A stretch of 64,000 nucleotides of DNA, from positions 1 to 64,000 of the forward strand of contig DYKH01000002.1 of assembly GCA_020722685.1 (NCBI GenBank), given 5' to 3'. The notes under the pieces are model-generated. The model had not been told where the DNA came from. It was given only the letters and a program-made list of their open reading frames with translations, and made no database searches. This document shows, one piece after another, positions 22,767-34,700 of this stretch. A program made the position numbers and the translations under genes. This DNA comes from Caldithrix sp. (GTDB lineage Bacteria > KSB1 > UBA2214 > DYKH01). Within the stretch, counting starts at the first letter, position 1; each line of letters starts with the position of its first letter.

Positions 22767-23957
22767 ATGGCAAAGGCAAAGTTTGAGCGAACGAAGCCGC
22801 ATGTGAACATCGGGACCATCGGGCACGTGGATCACGGCAAGACGACCTTGACGGCAGCGATCACGCAGGTATTGAGCCGAAAAGGATTGGCGCAAGCCAA
22901 GTCGTTCGACGAGATAGACAATGCGCCGGAAGAGAAGGCGCGAGGCGTGACGATCAACGTTCACCATGCGGAATACGAGACGGATCAGCGGCATTATGCG
23001 CACGTGGACTGTCCGGGTCACGCGGACTATGTGAAGAACATGGTGACGGGTGCGGCGCAGATGGACGGAGCGATTTTGGTGGTGAGCGCAGCGGACGGGC
23101 CGATGCCGCAGACGCGCGAGCATGTGTTGCTGGCGCGACAAGTGAATGTGCCGTATATCGTAGTATTTTTGAATAAAGCGGACATGGTGGATGATCCGGA
23201 GCTATTGCAGTTGGTGGAATTAGAAGTACGAGAGTTGTTGAGCAAGTATGAATTTCCAGGGGATGAGATACCGGTGATAACGGGGAGCGCGTTGCAGGCG
23301 TTGGAGCATCCGGAAGATGCGGAGAAGGTGAAGCCGATATTGGAATTGATGGCAGCGGTAGACAGCTATATACCGACGCCGGTGCGAGCGATCGACAAGC
23401 CGTTTCTGATGCCGGTGGAGGATGTATTTTCGATCACGGGGCGAGGGACAGTGGGAACGGGACGAATCGAGCGGGGGAAGGTGAAGGTCGGGGATGAAGT
23501 AGAGATTGTGGGTTTGGGGACGACGCGGAAGACGGTATGCACGGGGGTGGAGATGTTCCGCAAGTTATTGGACGAGGGCCAAGCGGGCGACAACGTGGGC
23601 TTGCTGCTGCGCGGGGTGGATAAGGAAGAGTTGATGCGGGGGCATGTGATAGCCAAGCCGGGGTCGATCACGCCGCACACCAAGTTTGAGGGAGAGGTGT
23701 ACGTTTTGAGCAAGGAAGAAGGTGGGCGACATACTCCATTTTTCAACGGCTACCGGCCGCAGTTTTACTTTCGGACGACGGATGTGACGGGCTCGGTGCA
23801 ATTGCCGGAGGGAGTGGAGATGGTGATGCCGGGCGACAACGTGCGGATCGTTGGCGAGTTGATCACGGAGATCGCCATGGAAGAGGGGTTGCGTTTTGCC
23901 ATTCGCGAAGGTGGTCGCACGGTCGGCGCCGGCGTGGTGACGAAGATTTTCAAGTAA
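22767..23957 (+). CDS. tuf: Elongation factor Tu, copy 1
   Basis: GTPase that brings aminoacyl-tRNA to the ribosome; 396 residues. G1 GHVDHGKT (19-26), G3 DCPGH (81-85), G4 NKAD (136-139), then domains 2 and 3. Switch I reads [14 protein letters not shown], a variant of the common RGITINTAHVEYET. The coding sequence looks identical to copy 2 at 39558 from the ATG to the penultimate codon (AAG TAA here, AAA TAG there). Most of the gene uses GGG, ATA, ACG, GCG and CGA codons freely, unlike neighbouring ribosomal genes; the last ~130 bases look host-like. Lies directly after four tRNAs and has a GGAGGTGTGAGAA ribosome-binding site. Confidence 0.98.
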   Translation: MAKAKFERTKPHVNIGTIGHVDHGKTTLTAAITQVLSRKGLAQAKSFDEIDNAPEEKARGVTINVHHAEYETDQRHYAHVDCPGHADYVKNMVTGAAQMDGAILVVSAADGPMPQTREHVLLARQVNVPYIVVFLNKADMVDDPELLQLVELEVRELLSKYEFPGDEIPVITGSALQALEHPEDAEKVKPILELMAAVDSYIPTPVRAIDKPFLMPVEDVFSITGRGTVGTGRIERGKVKVGDEVEIVGLGTTRKTVCTGVEMFRKLLDEGQAGDNVGLLLRGVDKEELMRGHVIAKPGSITPHTKFEGEVYVLSKEEGGRHTPFFNGYRPQFYFRTTDVTGSVQLPEGVEMVMPGDNVRIVGELITEIAMEEGLRFAIREGGRTVGAGVVTKIFK

Positions 23958-24023
23958 GTCGCCTTTCTGAAAAGGATGTTTTGAAGGCTCGAATTCAATA
24001 TCTAATGGAATTTGGTTTGGAGC

Positions 24024-24173
24024 ATGAGAGATTTAGTCACATTAGAATGTTCTAATTGCAAGCGAAGAAATTATACCACCACCAAAAATAAGCGCAAGCA
24101 AACCGGACGGATAGAGTATAAGAAATTTTGTCCGTGGTGCAACAAGCGCACGACGCACAAAGAAACAAGATAA
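24024..24173 (+). CDS. rpmG: 50S ribosomal protein L33 (zinc type)
   Basis: A 49-residue basic protein ([19 protein letters not shown]...). Two CxxC pairs at Cys9/Cys12 and Cys36/Cys39 form a zinc ribbon, the C+ form of L33. It lies between tuf and tRNA-Trp, its common place ahead of secE-nusG. A TTTGGAG motif precedes the ATG. Confidence 0.96.
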   Translation: MRDLVTLECSNCKRRNYTTTKNKRKQTGRIEYKKFCPWCNKRTTHKETR

Positions 24174-24184
24174 ATAGCTCGTTT

Positions 24185-24257
24185 AGGCCTGTAGCACAAT
24201 TGGTAGTGCACCGGACTCCAAATCCGGCGGTTGGGGGTTCGAGTCCCTCCAGGCCTG
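24185..24257 (+). tRNA. tRNA-Trp (CCA)
   Basis: A 73-base cloverleaf: acceptor AGGCCTG / CAGGCCT, discriminator G, anticodon stem CCGGA/TCCGG, loop CTCCAAA (CCA), T-loop GTTCGAGTC. Located between rpmG and secE, as in many bacteria. Confidence 0.97.
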
Positions 24258-24334
24258 CAAAATGACTCGATGCAGAGGTATAAGCGCTGGCTTGTTCAGC
24301 GCTTGTGCATGAATACGCGATAGGTGCGAGAAGA

Positions 24335-24517
24335 ATGCTGCAAAAGATTAGCAAGTTTCTAAAAGACGTCCGGCAAGAGATGTCCAAGGTAAGCTGGCCT
24401 ACCCGCAATGAGCTGAAAGGCTCCACGGCGGTGGTAATCGGAGTTTCCCTATTCTTTGCTATTTTTATCTTCATCGTCGATCACATTCTGTCGAGATTGC
24501 TGGGCTTGATCTATTAG
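24335..24517 (+). CDS. secE: Preprotein translocase subunit SecE
   Basis: Short single-span SecE, 60 residues from ATG 24335. Amphipathic N-terminal helix with the hallmark DVRQEMSKVSWPTRNEL, then one transmembrane helix (about 35-57). It clamps the SecY channel encoded in the spc cluster at 50282. An in-frame GTG ten codons earlier lacks a better ribosome-binding site. Position before nusG is conserved. Confidence 0.95.
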   Translation: MLQKISKFLKDVRQEMSKVSWPTRNELKGSTAVVIGVSLFFAIFIFIVDHILSRLLGLIY

Positions 24518-24657
24518 CTCGATATTTCGCAGATCAGCTTGAGAGAAACGCTCGTACCGCATCGTTATGAGTTGAGGGGCGCATGAAGCATAGAGGATGG
24601 TAAAGGCTTTTGCAGATAACAGGTCAGTTGGAAAGCTGGGAAAAGGATTGGCCCTTA

Positions 24658-25197
24658 GTGGAACAAGAAGAATTAAAATGGTATGCCATACATGTGCTCT
24701 CAGGACACGAGAACAAAATAAAGGCATATCTGGAAAACGAGATAAAATTTGCCGGCTTGGAAGGCAAAATTGACAAGATTCTTGTTCCTTCCGAAGAAAT
24801 AACCGAGATGAAAGAAGGGAAAAAGAGGGTTCGAACCAAGATTATTTTTCCTGGCTACATGTTGCTGCATATGGCCTTTGACAAGGATACCAGACATCTC
24901 ATTCTTAACACCCCCGGAGTAACCAATTTTGTCGGCAGCAAGAATGAGCCCATCGCTCTCAAGCCGGAAGAAGCTGAGAGAATTCTCGGCAAGATCGAAG
25001 GGGGCGGGAAAGACCGCTCGCGCATTCCCTTTCACGTGGGCGATCCGATCAAAGTCACCGACGGACCCTTTACGGATTTTACCGGTTTCATTGAGGAAGT
25101 CAACGAAGAAAAGAACAAAGTCAAAGTAATGGTCAGCATTTTTGGCCGATCGACACCCGTCGAATTGGATTTTCTACAAGTAGAATTGGAAGCATAA
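24658..25197 (+). CDS. nusG: Transcription termination/antitermination factor NusG
   Basis: NusG binds RNA polymerase and couples it to the ribosome or Rho. The NGN domain begins [20 protein letters not shown] and includes FPGYMLLHM; the C-terminal KOW domain is [23 protein letters not shown] prefer the GTG start at 24658 (AAAGGA ten bases upstream; 179 residues) to a TTG at 24610 that would add 16 residues. Between secE and rplK, the universal arrangement. Confidence 0.95.
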   Translation: MEQEELKWYAIHVLSGHENKIKAYLENEIKFAGLEGKIDKILVPSEEITEMKEGKKRVRTKIIFPGYMLLHMAFDKDTRHLILNTPGVTNFVGSKNEPIALKPEEAERILGKIEGGGKDRSRIPFHVGDPIKVTDGPFTDFTGFIEEVNEEKNKVKVMVSIFGRSTPVELDFLQVELEA

Positions 25198-25206
25198 GGC
25201 TAAGAC

Positions 25207-25629
25207 ATGGCGAAGAAAGTAATCGGAACAATCAAACTGCAAATTTCGGCTGGGAATGCCAACCCGTCTCCACCCGTCGGTCCGGCCTTGGGACAACATG
25301 GCGTGAATATCATGGAATTCTGCAAGGCTTTTAATGCAAAAACCCAAGACAAGCAAGGACTCATCATTCCCGTTATTATTACCGTCTATGCTGATCATTC
25401 TTTTACCTTCATCACGAAAACGCCACCGGCGGCTGTCTTGCTGAAGAAGGCGATTGGCATCGAAAAAGGCTCCGGCGAACCCAACCGAAACAAAGTCGGC
25501 AAAGTGACAAAGGAACAGATTCGCCAAATTGCGGAAACAAAAATGCCTGACCTCAATGCCAACGATTTGGAAATGGCGATGAGAATGGTGGAAGGGACGG
25601 CGAGAAGCATGGGCATCACGGTGGAATAG
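25207..25629 (+). CDS. rplK: 50S ribosomal protein L11
   Basis: Base of the L7/L12 stalk, binding the 23S GTPase-centre RNA. 140 residues; N-terminal [23 protein letters not shown] and the RNA-binding C-terminal domain ending [11 protein letters not shown] are standard. Nine bases after nusG; first of rplK-rplA-rplJ-rplL. Confidence 0.98.
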   Translation: MAKKVIGTIKLQISAGNANPSPPVGPALGQHGVNIMEFCKAFNAKTQDKQGLIIPVIITVYADHSFTFITKTPPAAVLLKKAIGIEKGSGEPNRNKVGKVTKEQIRQIAETKMPDLNANDLEMAMRMVEGTARSMGITVE

Positions 25630-25684
25630 GTGATTGCCGGTTTTTGAACGGATTCCCTGAGCAATAGGAAGTTTTGGAGAAATA

Positions 25685-26383
25685 ATGAAGGTTAGTAGAC
25701 GATTTCGAGCAGCGGCAGCAAAGGTGGATCGCAGACAAGCGTACAGTTTGGCTGATGGCATTCAGAAGGTGCAGGAGAGTGCGACCGCCAAGTTTGACGA
25801 GTCCATTGAAGTCGCTGTTCGTTTAGGAATCGATCCCCGTAAAGCAGATCAAATGGTGCGCGGCACCGTAGTCTTGCCGCACGGCACCGGCAAAAAGGTG
25901 CGTATCTGCGTGTTGACCAAGGGCGCAAAAGAAAAGGAAGCTCAGGAGGCAGGCGCGGATCACGTCGGTTCCGACGATTTGATCGCCAAGATTCAGGAGG
26001 GCTGGCTGGATTTTGACGTGGTCATAGCCACTCCCGACATCATGTCTCAGGTCGGTAAATTGGGACGCATTTTGGGGACGCGAGGCTTGATGCCGAATCC
26101 CAAGAGCGGAACGGTCACTTTTGAGGTCGGCCAGGCGGTGAGAGAAGCCAAGGCGGGTAAGATCGCCTTTCGTGTCGATAAGAATGGCATTATCCACGCC
26201 GCCGTTGGTAAAAAGTCATTCAGCGCTGCCCAATTACGGGAAAACGTGCAGGCTTTCATCGATACGGTGAACCGCTTAAAACCGACCACGGCCAAAGGAG
26301 TGTACGTCAAGAGCATCACTCTTTCCAGCACCATGGGCCCGGGCGTTCGTATTGATCGCAGCACCATCAGTGAAGCCGCATAA
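25685..26383 (+). CDS. rplA: 50S ribosomal protein L1
   Basis: 232-residue L1, which forms the mobile L1 stalk and in many bacteria represses its own operon. Signature [26 protein letters not shown] and the [14 protein letters not shown] motif are present. Normal length; follows rplK by 55 bases with GGAGAAATA before the ATG. Confidence 0.98.
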   Translation: MKVSRRFRAAAAKVDRRQAYSLADGIQKVQESATAKFDESIEVAVRLGIDPRKADQMVRGTVVLPHGTGKKVRICVLTKGAKEKEAQEAGADHVGSDDLIAKIQEGWLDFDVVIATPDIMSQVGKLGRILGTRGLMPNPKSGTVTFEVGQAVREAKAGKIAFRVDKNGIIHAAVGKKSFSAAQLRENVQAFIDTVNRLKPTTAKGVYVKSITLSSTMGPGVRIDRSTISEAA

Positions 26384-26437
26384 GAAGAAGCGTTGATCAG
26401 TTCCGCTGCCAGTGTTTTGAATGAAGGAATAGAGTAC

Positions 26438-26956
26438 ATGCCGCAAGCAGAAAAAGTTGCCAAGGTGGAGCAGCTCAGCGAAGCGCTGAGCAAGGCCAAG
26501 AGTGTTTTTATGACCGATTTTACCGGTCTGTCGGTCGAAGATATCACCAGGCTCCGCAGAGAGATGAGGAAGGCTGGAGTTCGATACGTGGTGGTCAAGA
26601 ACACCCTGGCGCGAATTTCCGCGGAAAAAGCGGGGTTTGGACAAATCGTCCCCTTTTTGACCGGCCCGACCGGCTTGGCGATTGCCAACGAAGATCCGGC
26701 TTCTCCGGTGCGCGTGATCTATGATTTTCGCAAGGACCAAGAAAAGCCCGCCATCAAAGCGGCGATTTTCGAAGGGGATTTGCTGGATCAAGAGTCCGCC
26801 GAGGCGATCAGAAACGTTCCTCCCCGCCAGGTTCTGGTGGGTCAGGTGGTCTCGGCCATCGCTGCGCCTTTATCGGGATTCATAGGCGGCCTCCAGTCCA
26901 TCATGAGCAAATTCGTTTACACCTTAAACGCAATTAGAGAGAAGAAGGAATCCTAA
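26438..26956 (+). CDS. rplJ: 50S ribosomal protein L10
   Basis: L10 anchors L7/L12 dimers to the ribosome. 172 residues from ATG 26438, where GAAGGAATAG supplies a ribosome-binding site; an in-frame TTG at 26393 is less likely. Seen: [34 protein letters not shown], and the C-terminal helix that binds L7/L12. The gap to rplA is only 54 bases, so no long L10 leader of the E. coli kind fits here. Confidence 0.96.
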   Translation: MPQAEKVAKVEQLSEALSKAKSVFMTDFTGLSVEDITRLRREMRKAGVRYVVVKNTLARISAEKAGFGQIVPFLTGPTGLAIANEDPASPVRVIYDFRKDQEKPAIKAAIFEGDLLDQESAEAIRNVPPRQVLVGQVVSAIAAPLSGFIGGLQSIMSKFVYTLNAIREKKES

Positions 26957-26996
26957 TCCCTTCCAAATAATTTTGTAACCTTAACGGGAGGTAGAA

Positions 26997-27434
26997 ATGC
27001 CCGCAACCGAAGTAGTAGAACAAGATACCAAAGTAACCGAATCAGGTGATCCCAAGATCGATACGCTAATAAAGTCAATCGAGGACCTCAGTGTTCTTCA
27101 GTTGAGCAAGTTAGTCAAAGCTTTGGAAGAGCGCTTTGGCGTCACCGCAGCCGCTCCGGTAGCCGTTGCGGCAGCCGGCGCGCCGGCTGCCGGAACACCC
27201 CAAGCAGCCCCGGCGGAAGAAAAGACCGAATTTGATGTCATTCTCAAATCAGCCGGCGCACAAAAGATCCAAGTGATCAAGGTAGTGCGCACGCTCACAA
27301 ACCTCGGCCTCAAGGAGGCCAAAGACCTGGTGGATGGAGCTCCCAGCACAGTTAAGGAAGCCGTGAGCAAGGACGAAGCTGCCAATATGAAAGCCAAGTT
27401 AGAAGAGGTCGGTGCAGAGGTCGAGTTGAAGTAG
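26997..27434 (+). CDS. rplL: 50S ribosomal protein L7/L12
   Basis: Stalk protein that recruits translational GTPases. 145 residues, slightly longer than the usual ~125 because of about 20 extra N-terminal residues ([19 protein letters not shown]). Then the dimerisation domain, an Ala/Pro/Gly hinge (about 50-75) and the C-terminal domain [24 protein letters not shown]. Strong GGGAGG ribosome-binding site. Confidence 0.97.
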   Translation: MPATEVVEQDTKVTESGDPKIDTLIKSIEDLSVLQLSKLVKALEERFGVTAAAPVAVAAAGAPAAGTPQAAPAEEKTEFDVILKSAGAQKIQVIKVVRTLTNLGLKEAKDLVDGAPSTVKEAVSKDEAANMKAKLEEVGAEVELK

Positions 27435-27460
27435 AGCTTGGATTTTACGTTCAAATAAGA

Positions 27461-27488
27461 ACCGGGCTACGATCATAGCTCGGTTTTT
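27461..27488 (+). terminator. Attenuator-like hairpin between rplL and rpoB
   Basis: ACCGGGCT - 8-base loop - AGCTCGGT followed by TTTTT. One G-U pair and modest stability; by analogy with the E. coli rplL-rpoB attenuator it probably lowers but does not abolish transcription into rpoBC. Confidence 0.6.
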
Positions 27489-27567
27489 GTTATTCAATGT
27501 ACCTATGTGCTTGATTGAAAACTCTCAATCCTCTGTATATGTTTAGCCAGGTAGAATCAGGCACAGT

Positions 27568-27598
27568 AATCAGACATTCTCTCGGACGGTGTCTGATT
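27568..27598 (+). promoter_or_regulatory. Hairpin in the rpoB leader
   Basis: Perfect 9-bp stem AATCAGACA / TGTCTGATT with a 13-base loop and no T-run, in the 366-base rplL-rpoB gap. Candidate RNase III processing site or regulatory structure. The rest of the gap (27600-27780) shows no gene. Confidence 0.4.
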
Positions 27599-27800
27599 GC
27601 AGTTGAGTGTTTTTCTGGAGCGGGGGCTTCGTTTCGCTCAATTGCTACAATTCGGTCGACCTAGAGTTTTAGGAGCGAATGAGAAAGCCTGCAATTTTGC
27701 TCCCCATGGTTGACCGGTTCGGTCGATTCACCCGATTTGCTTGCATGAATTTGAACGGTGTTTTCGGCCAAAATCGCCCATTGGAAAGGAAGTGAATTCG

Positions 27801-30800
27801 TTGTCAGTTGGTGTGAGAACCGAACGTAAATCATTCTCCAAGATATTAGCGGCTACCGAGCTGCCGGATTTGCTGGATATCCAGTTAAAGTCCTTCAAGG
27901 ACTTTTTGCAACCTGACGTACCTCCTCAGGAGCGCAAGAATCAAGGATTGCAGGAAGTATTTACCAGCGTTTTTCCCATAACCGATAGTCGCGAAAATTT
28001 TGAGCTTGATTTTATCGAGTACTATATCGATCCGCCGAAATACTCGGTGGAGGAATGCCAGGAGCGTGGAACCACTTATTCCGTCGCTCTCAGGGCCAAG
28101 CTACGTCTTTCCATCAAAGACGAATATGATCCCAACGATCCCCTCGCCAACTCCATTGAACAAATCGTCTACTTGGGTAATTTGCCGCAAATGACCCATC
28201 GCGGCACCTTCATCATCAACGGTGCCGAACGTATCATCGTCAGCCAGTTGCACAGGTCGCCAGGCGTCTTTTTCGACGAAACCACCCATCCGAATGGCAC
28301 CAAGCTGTACTCCGCTCGCATCATTCCCCTGCGAGGTTCTTGGGTAGAATTCACGACCGACATCAACGACATCATGAACGTCTACATTGACCGGCGGAAG
28401 AAATTCTTGGTTACCACTTTGTTGCGCGCCATTGGTTTGTCCACCGATCGGGAAATATTGGATGCCTTTGAGCTCGTTAACGAAGCGACCCTTGACGAGC
28501 AGAATTTGGAGGAACTGGTCGGCTTGCGAGTGGTGGATGACATCGTTGATAAGAATACCGGTGAGGTGATTGTCGACAAGTTTACCGAGCTGAGTATCGA
28601 GCAACTGCAAATTCTGCTGCATCTGGGCATCAATAAGATCGAGGTTTTGAAATCCGACAAGATTTTTGGCCCAGAGATTATCAGCAATACGCTTATCAAA
28701 GACGTCACCAATTCGCAAGAAGAAGCTCTTGAGACCATTTATCGCCAATTGCGTTCCGGCGAGCCGCCGGATTTAGAGACGGCCCGGGTCTTGATCGAGC
28801 GATTGTTTTTCAATCCCAAGCGTTATGATTTAGGTGAGGTCGGTCGTCATCGCCTCAACAAAAAGCTTGGTCTCAACGTCGATCCCCAGGCCACGGCTCT
28901 GACCAAAGAGGACATCCTCGGAATCATCAAGCACCTGCTGGATCTCCGCAAAGGCAAACGGTCGCCGGATGATATTGACCATCTGGGCAATCGCCGCGTT
29001 CGCACAGTAGGAGAGCAGCTTGCGGCACAGATGAGCGTTGGACTGGCGCGTATGGCGCGCACCATTAAAGAGCGGATGAACTTGCGGGAAAGCGAGAACC
29101 CGACTCCGCAGGATTTGGTCAATGCCCGAACCATCTTGTCCGTGATCAACACCTTCTTTGGCACCAGCCAATTGTCCCAGTTCATGGATCAGACCAATCC
29201 CCTGGCGGAGCTCACGCACAAGCGCCGTCTTTCGGCCCTTGGTCCTGGTGGATTGACCCGAGAACGAGCCGGATTCGAGGTTCGTGACGTGCATTATACG
29301 CACTATGGTCGTCTTTGCCCAATCGAAACTCCTGAAGGTCCAAACATTGGTCTTATTTCTTCACTGACCACCTTTGCGCGCATCAATGATTTTGGCTTTA
29401 TCGAAACTCCGTATCGCGTTGTGGAAAAAGGCAGGGCCACGGACAAGATTCATTTTTTGGCTGCGGACGATGAGGAAGAACTCATTGTCGCACAGGCCAA
29501 TGAGCCGCTGGATTCTCATGGCCGGCTGACGAGCGAGAAAGTGAAATGCCGGGTGCGCGGTGAATTCCCGGTCGTCCGTCCTGAAGAAGTGAACTACATG
29601 GATGTTTCGCCCACGCAAATCGTTTCGGCGGCCGCGGCTCTCATTCCGTTCCTCGAACACGACGATGCCAACCGGGCGCTGATGGGGTCCAACATGCAGC
29701 GACAAGCCGTGCCTTTGCTGAATCCGCAGGCGCCCTTGGTAGGAACCGGCATGGAAGGAAAAGTGGCGCGCGATTCGCGAGCCGTTGTCATCAGTGAAGT
29801 GGATGGTGTCGTAGAAAAGGTTGACGCCAGGGAAATCGTCATTCGCAAGAGCAAACCGAAAGGTGCGGCCAGCGATCGGGAGCAGTTTCTGGACTTTGAA
29901 AAGAGCGACCTGGTCACCTATCGCCTGACTAAATTTATGCGCACCAATCAAGACACGTGCATCAACCAAAAACCGATCGTGAGAGTTGGTGACAAAATAG
30001 CGGCCGGAGACGTAATCGCGGACGGCGCCGCCACCGACGGCGGTGAATTGGCTTTGGGTCGAAACGTTTTGGTTGCGTTCATGCCTTGGCGCGGATACAA
30101 TTTTGAAGACGCCATTGTCGTCTCCGAGCGCATTGTGCGCGACGATATTTTTACCTCGGTGCACATCGAGGAATTCGAGCTGCAAGTGCGCGATACCAAG
30201 CGCGGCGAAGAAGAACTCACCCGTGAAATCCCCAACGTCAGCGAGGAAGCCACCAAAGACTTGGATGAGAACGGTATCATCCGCGTCGGCGCGGAAGTCT
30301 CGGCTGGAGACATACTGGTCGGCAAAGTAACGCCCAAGGGCGAAACCGATCCAACGCCGGAAGAGAAACTGCTCAAGGCCATTTTTGGTGAAAAGGCCGG
30401 CGATGTAAAAGATGCTTCCTTGAAAGCGCCTCCCGGACTAAAGGGAGTGGTCATTGATACCAAGCTGTTCTCGCGCAAGAAGAAAGATCCGGCCACCAAG
30501 CGCAAAGACAAAAAAGGCTTGGATGAATTAGAGGAATGGATCGAAAAGGCCAAGGCGGAAGCCAAACAGCAACGCGATGAGAAGCTACGCGAGCTGTTAG
30601 ACGGCAAGATATCCACTGGCATCCGTGAATTAGATAGCGGCAAGCTCGTCATCAAGGCCAAGACCGTCTTGAAGCCGGCCAATTTGGACAAACTGGATTT
30701 CGACAACGTGGACTTTTCCTCGGGATTGGTGGAAGATAACGAAGCCAACCAGCTCCTGCAAAAGGTGCTAAAACGATACGAAAAGCGGCTTACGGATATC

Positions 30801-31604
30801 GAGGACGAGTACGAGCTAATGAAGTTCAAAATCGTCGTCGGGGATGAGCTGCCTCCAGGTATCGTGCAACTGGCCAAGGTCTACGTCGCCAAGAAAAGAA
30901 AGCTAATGGTGGGCGACAAAATGGCCGGACGCCACGGCAACAAAGGTGTGGTGGCCAAGATCGTCCCGATCGAAGATATGCCCTATATGCCCGATGGTAC
31001 GCCGGTAGATATTATCTTGAATCCTCTGGGTGTACCGTCCAGAATGAATCTGGGGCAAATCATGGAAACGAACTTGGGCTGGGCCGCGCATATGCTCAAC
31101 GCATCGTATGCTTCCCCTGTGTTCGACGGTGCAACGCTCGAAGAAATCCGGAAAGAAATGAAAGACGCGGGTGTGCCGTTGAGCGGCAAATCCAAGCTTT
31201 ACGACGGGCGCACCGGCGAGCTCATCGACGAAGAAGTGACCGTGGGATGGATCTACATGATGAAGCTCTCTCACTTGGTTGAAGATAAGATTCATGCCCG
31301 CTCCATCGGCCCATATTCGCTTATTACCCAGCAGCCGCTCGGCGGCAAAGCGCAGTTTGGCGGACAGCGATTCGGTGAGATGGAGGTCTGGGCGCTGGAA
31401 GCCTACGGCGCCGCTTACACCTTGCAGGAAATTCTCACAGTCAAAAGCGACGACGTGCGCGGGCGCTCCAAAGCATACGAAGCTATCGTCAAAGGAGAAA
31501 ATATCCCCGAGCCGGGGCTACCGGAATCTTTCAATGTCCTCATCCGCGAGCTTCAAGGCTTGGGTCTGGATGTTGAGTTAATTAGCGATGGTCACAAGAG
31601 GTAA
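27801..31604 (+). CDS. rpoB: RNA polymerase beta subunit
   Basis: Catalytic beta subunit, about 1267 residues. The rifampicin pocket is wild-type in form ([20 protein letters not shown], then [18 protein letters not shown]). Further landmarks: [43 protein letters not shown]. Between [14 protein letters not shown] and the conserved VGDELPPGI there is a Lys/Glu-rich coiled-coil-like insertion at about residues 885-1010, of a kind found in FCB and proteobacterial beta subunits. No ATG start exists; TTG 27801 is chosen because AAAGGA lies ten bases upstream. A TTG at 27741 would add 20 residues. Confidence 0.97.
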   Translation: MSVGVRTERKSFSKILAATELPDLLDIQLKSFKDFLQPDVPPQERKNQGLQEVFTSVFPITDSRENFELDFIEYYIDPPKYSVEECQERGTTYSVALRAKLRLSIKDEYDPNDPLANSIEQIVYLGNLPQMTHRGTFIINGAERIIVSQLHRSPGVFFDETTHPNGTKLYSARIIPLRGSWVEFTTDINDIMNVYIDRRKKFLVTTLLRAIGLSTDREILDAFELVNEATLDEQNLEELVGLRVVDDIVDKNTGEVIVDKFTELSIEQLQILLHLGINKIEVLKSDKIFGPEIISNTLIKDVTNSQEEALETIYRQLRSGEPPDLETARVLIERLFFNPKRYDLGEVGRHRLNKKLGLNVDPQATALTKEDILGIIKHLLDLRKGKRSPDDIDHLGNRRVRTVGEQLAAQMSVGLARMARTIKERMNLRESENPTPQDLVNARTILSVINTFFGTSQLSQFMDQTNPLAELTHKRRLSALGPGGLTRERAGFEVRDVHYTHYGRLCPIETPEGPNIGLISSLTTFARINDFGFIETPYRVVEKGRATDKIHFLAADDEEELIVAQANEPLDSHGRLTSEKVKCRVRGEFPVVRPEEVNYMDVSPTQIVSAAAALIPFLEHDDANRALMGSNMQRQAVPLLNPQAPLVGTGMEGKVARDSRAVVISEVDGVVEKVDAREIVIRKSKPKGAASDREQFLDFEKSDLVTYRLTKFMRTNQDTCINQKPIVRVGDKIAAGDVIADGAATDGGELALGRNVLVAFMPWRGYNFEDAIVVSERIVRDDIFTSVHIEEFELQVRDTKRGEEELTREIPNVSEEATKDLDENGIIRVGAEVSAGDILVGKVTPKGETDPTPEEKLLKAIFGEKAGDVKDASLKAPPGLKGVVIDTKLFSRKKKDPATKRKDKKGLDELEEWIEKAKAEAKQQRDEKLRELLDGKISTGIRELDSGKLVIKAKTVLKPANLDKLDFDNVDFSSGLVEDNEANQLLQKVLKRYEKRLTDIEDEYELMKFKIVVGDELPPGIVQLAKVYVAKKRKLMVGDKMAGRHGNKGVVAKIVPIEDMPYMPDGTPVDIILNPLGVPSRMNLGQIMETNLGWAAHMLNASYASPVFDGATLEEIRKEMKDAGVPLSGKSKLYDGRTGELIDEEVTVGWIYMMKLSHLVEDKIHARSIGPYSLITQQPLGGKAQFGGQRFGEMEVWALEAYGAAYTLQEILTVKSDDVRGRSKAYEAIVKGENIPEPGLPESFNVLIRELQGLGLDVELISDGHKR

Positions 31605-31702
31605 TGGATGGTCATCGGTTTGAAATGTAGCTTTGTGTTTTGCAGTAACCCTGATACCTCGAGCATCAGTCAGGCTCTTTTAACGAGTTTGGAGGTGATA
31701 TT

Positions 31703-34700
31703 GTGAATTACATGATCACACACGACATTCCAGCTCAGAATACAAACTTTAATGCCATATATATCGGCTTGGCTTCCCCGGATAAAATCCTAGAACGATC
31801 CCACGGCGAGGTCACCAAGCCGGAAACCATCAATTATCGGTCCTTCAAACCGGAAAAAGACGGCCTTTTCTGTGAAAAAATATTCGGTCCGGTCCGCGAT
31901 TGGGAATGCCATTGCGGCAAGTACAAGCGCATTCGTTACAAAGGCATCGTTTGCGACCGTTGCGGCGTCGAAGTGACGATGAAAAGCGTACGCCGGGAAC
32001 GCATGGGGCACATTACCTTGGCGGTGCCGGTCGTTCACATTTGGTACTGGCGCTCCTTGCCTTCCAAGACCGGCTATATACTTGGTATGAGCATCAAAGA
32101 GCTGGAACGCATCATCTACTACGAGTCATATGTTGTTATCCGTCCCGGCCAAAGCGGTCTATACAAGAAAGAGCTGATCAGCGAGGAAGAATATCTGGAT
32201 CTGGTGGCGCGAATGAAAGAGGTGGAAGCCGATGTGCCGGAAGAGGAAAGGTTCTATGCCAATATCGGTGGTCAAGCGATCTTGGATTTGCTCAAAACGG
32301 TGAATATCGATGAGCTCTCCCGGCAACTGCGCTATCAAGCCCGTCATGAGACCTCCATCCAGCGCAAGACTGATTCGCTGAAACGACTGAAAGTAGTCGA
32401 AGCCTTTCGTCGCGCCAATCGTGAACGTATCAACAAGCCCGAATGGATGGTCATGACCGTCATTCCGGTCGTGCCGCCGGAATTGCGTCCGTTGGTGCCG
32501 CTGGAAGGAGGTCGTTTTGCGACTTCGGACCTGAATGATTTGTACCGGCGGGTGATCATTCGCAACAACCGCCTGAAAAAGCTTTTGGAAATCAAAGCGC
32601 CGGAAGTCATCCTGCGCAACGAAAAGCGCATGTTGCAAGAGGCGGTCGATTCCTTGTTCGACAATGGACGCAAGTCATCGGCCGTGCGCGGGGACGGCAA
32701 TCGGGCCCTCAAGAGCCTCTCGGACATGCTGCGCGGCAAGCAAGGTCGGTTCCGTCAGAACTTGTTGGGCAAGCGCATCGATTATTCCGGTCGCTCGGTG
32801 ATCGTCGTCGGTCCGGAGCTAAAGCTGCACGAATGCGGTCTGCCCAAAGAGATGGCATTGGAATTATTCAAGCCGTTCGTCATTCGCAAGCTGGTAGAGC
32901 GGGGATTAGTCAAGACCGTCAAGAGCGCCAAAAAGCTGGTGGACCGGCGTGGATCAGAAGTGTGGGACATTTTGGAAGAGATCATCGACGATCATCCGAT
33001 TATGCTCAACCGGGCGCCGACCTTGCACAGATTGGGAATTCAGGCGTTTCAGCCGATTCTGATCGAAGGCAAGGCCATCCAAATCCATCCGCTGGTCTGC
33101 GCCGCCTTCAATGCAGACTTTGACGGGGACCAAATGGCGGTGCATGTGCCGTTGTCCTTCTATGCGCAAATCGAAACCAAGCTTTTGATGCTTTCCAGCC
33201 ATAACATTTTGTCGCCGGCCCATGGCCGACCTTTGGCCATACCCAGCCAGGACATTGTTCTGGGAATCTATTACCTGACCAAGCGGCGCACGGGCGTTCG
33301 CGGCGAAGGCATGAACTTTTCCTCAACCGAGGAAGTCCTAATTGCCTACAATGACGATCGAATCGATCTGCATGCGCCGATCAAAGTTCGCTTCAATGGC
33401 GCGATGCTGGATACGACCGTCGGCAGAGTGATATTCAACGAGATCCTTCCCAAAGAATTGCGGTTCATAAACGAACTGCTGACCAAGAAGGCCATCGAGG
33501 AGCTGGTTGCCAAAGCCTATGCCAAATTCGGCAACTATCACACCGCCCAACTACTGGATGATCTGAAAGAAATCGGTTTCAGGTTTGCCATGAAATCCGG
33601 TGCCACCGTGGGCTTGGATGACGTCATCATCCCGGCGGAAAAGGACGAGCTATTGTCGCATGCTCACGCCAGCGTGGCGGCCATTCAAAAACGCTACGAG
33701 CGAGGCATCATTACTGACGGCGAGCGCTACAATCAGATCATCGACATTTGGACGCACACCACCAGCAACGTGGCGGAAAAAATGTTCGAGCGCTTGCGTC
33801 AGGATAGGCAGGGATTCAATCCGATCTATATGATGGCCGATTCGGGCGCCCGAGGCTCGAAAGAGCAAATTCGGCAATTGGCGGGAATGCGCGGTTTGAT
33901 GGCGAAGCCGCAAAAGAAAATGACTGGCTCCATGGGCGAAATCATTGAGAATCCGATCACGGCCAATTTCCGTGAAGGATTGACGGTGTTGGAATACTTT
34001 ATCTCCACCCACGGCGCGCGCAAGGGTCTTGCGGACACTGCACTCAAGACAGCAGATGCCGGCTATCTAACCCGCCGCTTGGTGGACGTCGCGCAGGATG
34101 TGATCGTCACTATGAACGATTGCGGCACCATCTTGGGTCTGCGCGTCGGCGATCTAAAAGAAGGTGAAGAAATCATCGAGTCCATTCAAGACCGTATTGT
34201 TGGTCGAGTGGCTGCCGAAGATGTCTTTGATCCAGAAAGCGGTGATGTCATTGTCGAAGTCGGTCAGCTTATCGATGAAGAAATCGCCAGACGAATTGGT
34301 GCCGCCGGGATAGAAACTGTTATGATTCGATCCGTCCTCACCTGTGAATCGCCACGTGGAATTTGCGCACTTTGCTATGGGAGAAATCTCGCCACCGGCA
34401 AGATGGTGGGGATTGGCGAAGCCGTCGGAGTGATGGCGGCCCAATCCATTGGTGAGCCGGGTACGCAATTGACGCTGCGAACATTCCATATCGGCGGCAC
34501 CGCCTCCCGTATCGCCGCGCAATCGCAAGTTGTTTCCAAACATGATGGCAAGGTCGATTGGGATAACCTGAAGGTGGTAAAACGCGACGATGGCGACATT
34601 GTAACCGTCGGGCGCAACGGACGCATTTCGGTCTTGGACGATGATAATCGTCTCATGGAGCGTCTGACGGTGCCGTACGGAGCCACGATTTTGGTCGAAT

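Noticed and set aside
22695..23141. Arg/His-rich minus-strand frame opposite tuf, repeated at 39543-39932
   Set aside because: Shadow of the tuf coding sequence; duplicated only because tuf itself is duplicated.
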